The translations under genes and the position numbers were made by a program. 7,441 nt of DNA from JAYWAM01 sp043782425 (GTDB taxonomy: Bacteria > Pseudomonadota > Gammaproteobacteria > Burkholderiales > Usitatibacteraceae): assembly GCA_043782425.1 (NCBI GenBank), contig JAYWAM010000026.1, positions 1 to 7,441 of the forward strand, read 5' to 3'. A model generated the notes under the pieces. It was not told the DNA's origin. It was given only the letters and a program-made list of their open reading frames with translations, and made no database searches. Positions 5,387 to 7,441 of the stretch are shown here, one piece after another. Within the stretch, counting starts at the first letter, position 1, and each line of letters starts with the position of its first letter.

Positions 5387-7192
5387 ATGTTAAATCCATC
5401 TCGCGCATTGCGCTTATTTCTTTCTGTATTGCTGCTCGTGCTGTTTCAGTCGCCAGCTTTTGCCGATCCCCCCGGTAGAGTAGGCCGCGTGAGCTTCCTC
5501 AGCGGCACGGTGTCGTTCTATTCCGATGCCGATGAAGGCTGGCGCGAAGCGCTGCTTAATTATCCCGTTACCAGCGAAAATTCGCTTTGGACCGAGCGCG
5601 ACGCTCGCGCCGAAGTACGCATCGGCTCCACCGCGCTACGTCTGGACGAAGATTCCGTGCTGGACTTTCAGCGTATCAACGACGACGACACATTGGCCTA
5701 CCTGCAACGCGGCGCCCTCAATTTGCGTATCCGCGATCTTGATAAGCGCGACGTTTACCGCGTTATCACCCCCGAAGGGCAAGTTACCTTGCGCGCGCGC
5801 GGGCGCTACCGCATAGACACTGACGCCGGACGCAGCCGTATCACGGTTTTTGAGGGCAGAGCAAGGGTCGATGCGCAAGGCGCGGCCTTGACCATCGAAG
5901 GCGGTAAAACCCTGGTGTTGCGTGGCGGTAATGAGGCGCCCAGTATGACCTTTGAGGCAACGGAATATTCCGCTTTTGACAACTGGGCCAACGCGCGCGA
6001 TGAACGCCTGGAGCGCCGCACCACATCACGCTACGTACCGCCCACCATGACCGGCTACGAGGAGCTTGACGAATACGGCGAATGGTCCGAAGTGGCCGAA
6101 TACGGCACGGTTTGGTATCCGCGCCAGGTGGAACGCAACTGGGTTCCCTATCGCTACGGACACTGGAGCTGGGTGCGCCCCTGGGGCTGGACCTGGGGGG
6201 ATAACGCGGCCTGGGGATTTGCGCCGTTTCATTATGGCCGCTGGGTTTACACCGGCCACCGCTGGGGATGGTGGCCCGGTTCCTACATCGCGCGGCCTAT
6301 CTACGCCCCCGCCCTGGTCGCCTGGATCGGCCAGCCCGGCTGGAACGTGACCTTTTCCGGTGGCAATGGTTCTGGCATCGGTTGGTTTCCGCTCGCACCC
6401 TACGAACCCTTCCTGCCGGTGTATACGAGCAACATCACCTACATCCGTAACATCAATCATCACCATCGCCCAGGCGGGCGCCCGATAGCGCTGGTTGCAC
6501 CGCCCGTTTACGCAAACCACAAGCCGGGGGCGACGGTGGTGTCACGCACCACGTTCAGCGCCTCTGTCCCGGTTGCGGCGAACATGGCGCGCGTATCGGG
6601 TGAGGCTGTTGCGGCGCAACCGGTTTCACAGGCCAGTGCTTTTGCGCCGCATTTTACACCGCAACGCAGCGCGCTTGCGCCCGGCGCCGCCGCAACTTTA
6701 GCCATGCCCAAACCCAACCTGGCGCTGCCGACTATCAATCAACGCGGCGCGCAAGCTGCGCCGCCTGCCCGCCAGAACGGTGCATCCATTTTCGCTGAGC
6801 CAAAACCGCTCTATCAGACGGCGCCGACAAGCGCCTCGGGTGCTCCCCTCGCACCGCCGAAACCCGGTGTTACCGCTCCGGTAAGCGCGCGCAACAATGA
6901 AACCCGCGCGCCGCGCATATCGGGCCAAACGCAAAGCGCGCCGCAGCCCGTGCGCGCGGCTCCGGCGCCGCAATTGGCGCCAGGCAATAGCATACCCGCG
7001 CGCCAGACGTACGAGGTGCGACCCAGCGCCAGTGGCGGCGCAGCGCGCGTAGATAACCGTGGCGCACACGACAGACCGGGGCGCGTAGAGGCTGTGCCGC
7101 AAGCCGCTCCCAAACCGCTGGCCAAACCCGTTGAGCCGCAACCGCGCAACGGCGAGAAAAACAAGGAAGGAAAACTCAAGGGCGAGGGGTAA
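5387..7192 (+). CDS. Secreted FecR-domain / DUF6600-like protein with disordered Pro-Ala tail
   Basis: A 601-residue exported protein of unknown function. Residues 1-26 are a signal peptide (basic LNPSRALR, a hydrophobic core, cleavage probably after AFA). Residues about 30-180 resemble a FecR domain: a GRVSFLSGTVSFY opening, a RAEVRIGSTALRLDEDSVLDF block, and ITPEGQVTLRARGRYRIDTD followed by ITVFEGRARV. Residues about 224-350 are rich in Trp, Tyr and Gly (13 Trp between 229 and 300, with repeated YGxW and GWxW blocks), matching what is known as DUF6600. Residues about 390-601 are a low-complexity Pro/Ala/Arg/Gln tail with a charged end, predicted disordered. There is no membrane anchor after the signal peptide and no lipobox, so it is probably periplasmic or released. 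True FecR proteins are anti-sigma regulators with an N-terminal membrane helix; the signal peptide and absence of a sigma factor nearby argue against that role. It is divergent from the AsmA-chimera gene. Confidence 0.9.
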   Translation: MLNPSRALRLFLSVLLLVLFQSPAFADPPGRVGRVSFLSGTVSFYSDADEGWREALLNYPVTSENSLWTERDARAEVRIGSTALRLDEDSVLDFQRINDDDTLAYLQRGALNLRIRDLDKRDVYRVITPEGQVTLRARGRYRIDTDAGRSRITVFEGRARVDAQGAALTIEGGKTLVLRGGNEAPSMTFEATEYSAFDNWANARDERLERRTTSRYVPPTMTGYEELDEYGEWSEVAEYGTVWYPRQVERNWVPYRYGHWSWVRPWGWTWGDNAAWGFAPFHYGRWVYTGHRWGWWPGSYIARPIYAPALVAWIGQPGWNVTFSGGNGSGIGWFPLAPYEPFLPVYTSNITYIRNINHHHRPGGRPIALVAPPVYANHKPGATVVSRTTFSASVPVAANMARVSGEAVAAQPVSQASAFAPHFTPQRSALAPGAAATLAMPKPNLALPTINQRGAQAAPPARQNGASIFAEPKPLYQTAPTSASGAPLAPPKPGVTAPVSARNNETRAPRISGQTQSAPQPVRAAPAPQLAPGNSIPARQTYEVRPSASGGAARVDNRGAHDRPGRVEAVPQAAPKPLAKPVEPQPRNGEKNKEGKLKGEG

Positions 7193-7231
7193 CTATGTCG
7201 CCCTTCTCCAAGCGTCCAAGTGCCTTCCCCA

Positions 7232-7316
7232 CCCTCACCCCTGCCCTCTCCCGCCCAAGCGGGAGAGGGAGTTTTCTCCCTCTCCACCGGAACGGGGGAG
7301 AGGGTCGGGGTGAGGG
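7232..7316. repeat. Nested palindromic intergenic repeat (outer arms enclosing two hairpins)
   Basis: The outer arms CCCTCACCCC (7232-7241) and GGGGTGAGGG (7307-7316) are exact inverted copies. Between them are hairpin one (11-bp stem, 7244-7269) and hairpin two (8-bp stem 7278-7285 with 7297-7304, then one A-G mismatch and a 3-bp CCG/CGG top around GAA). The whole can fold as a three-way junction. CCCTCACCCC...CCCTCTCCC repeats of this kind are found dispersed between genes in many proteobacteria. It has no coding content. Confidence 0.75.
7244..7275 (+). terminator. Probable intrinsic terminator of the FecR/DUF6600 gene
   Basis: CCCTCTCCCGC (7244-7254), loop CCAA, and GCGGGAGAGGG (7259-7269) form a perfect 11-bp GC-rich stem, followed by AG and TTTT (7272-7275). 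It begins 51 bases after the stop codon at 7192. The T tract is short, and the hairpin is part of a larger palindromic repeat. Confidence 0.55.
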
Positions 7317-7370
7317 GGTGGTGGAGTTAAGAAACTGTCATGAATTACTCAAGAGTGCCGACTTTTCCGC

Positions 7371-7441
7371 CTAGGTTGCGAGTCTGAACATGTCCATTCT
7401 ATCCGTGTCCTGCCGTTCGACGATGAATTTCGTGAGGAAAT
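7371..7441 (-). CDS. Possible 3' end of a convergent gene running off the window (unidentified)
   Basis: On the minus strand, one frame is open from the window edge (first full codon ending at 7439) to a TAG at 7373-7371, giving the last 22 residues FLTKFIVERQDTDRMDMFRL-AT. Third codon positions are mostly G or C, as in the real genes here, and the composition is protein-like, but the stretch is too short to identify. It would converge on the FecR/DUF6600 gene with the palindromic repeat between them. The plus strand has a competing short frame from ATG 7390 with no good ribosome binding site. Confidence 0.3.
   Translation of the reverse strand, partial: FLTKFIVERQDTDRMDMFRLAT

Noticed and set aside
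5373..5393. Tiny frame MKGTPC overlapping the start of the FecR/DUF6600 gene, considered as a leader peptide
   Set aside because: No ribosome binding site of its own and only six codons; the overlap looks accidental.
6026..6520. A 164-residue minus-strand open frame opposite the Trp-rich domain
   Set aside because: Antisense to a confident secreted protein. Its Gly/Pro/Val-rich composition is what reversed Trp/Tyr/Gly codons produce.
7390..7441. Plus-strand frame from ATG 7390 (MSILSVSCRS...)
   Set aside because: No clear Shine-Dalgarno, and the opposite strand is more coding-like. It cannot be decided within the window.

Overview
The window reads as GC-rich proteobacterial chromosome, most likely a betaproteobacterium (Nitrosomonadales or Burkholderiales type). 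The reasons are the protein types present (an MsbA-related half-transporter, an AsmA-family envelope protein, a FecR/DUF6600-like exported protein), the strong G/C bias at third codon positions, and intergenic spaces carrying short GC-rich palindromes of the kind scattered through such genomes. The taxonomic call is inference from family resemblance, not from a marker gene.

Layout: positions 1-225 hold no gene but two kinds of palindromic repeat, one of which could also end transcription of the minus-strand genes. A minus-strand pair follows. The upstream gene (5150 to 2085) encodes a 1021-residue chimera: an N-terminal winged-helix-like domain, about 500 residues of charged Ala/Glu/Arg/Lys coiled coil, one membrane helix, and a C-terminal periplasmic AsmA-like domain. 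The downstream gene (2025 to 226) encodes a complete 599-residue ABC exporter half-transporter. A divergent intergenic region (5151-5386) with a 10-bp direct repeat separates these from a plus-strand gene (5387-7192) for a secreted 601-residue protein with a FecR-like domain, a Trp/Tyr/Gly-rich DUF6600-like domain and a long disordered Pro/Ala tail. Beyond it (7228-7320) lies a large nested palindrome that includes a good hairpin-plus-T terminator. The last 70 bases may hold the 3' end of a convergent minus-strand gene.

All three complete genes are predicted to act in the cell envelope. AsmA-family proteins are tied to lipid movement or homeostasis between inner and outer membrane, and MsbA-type exporters flip lipids or export amphipathic compounds, so the minus-strand pair could be one lipid or envelope module. 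The divergent FecR/DUF6600 protein may share its regulatory region. This functional link is inference from neighbourhood only.

The most unusual object is the AsmA chimera: a very long cytoplasmic coiled coil and a helix-turn-helix-like head attached to a periplasmic AsmA domain. It carries a recent 75-bp in-frame tandem duplication and an A7 slippery heptamer directly after the N-terminal domain. No mobile element with a transposase, CRISPR array, tRNA or rRNA was seen.
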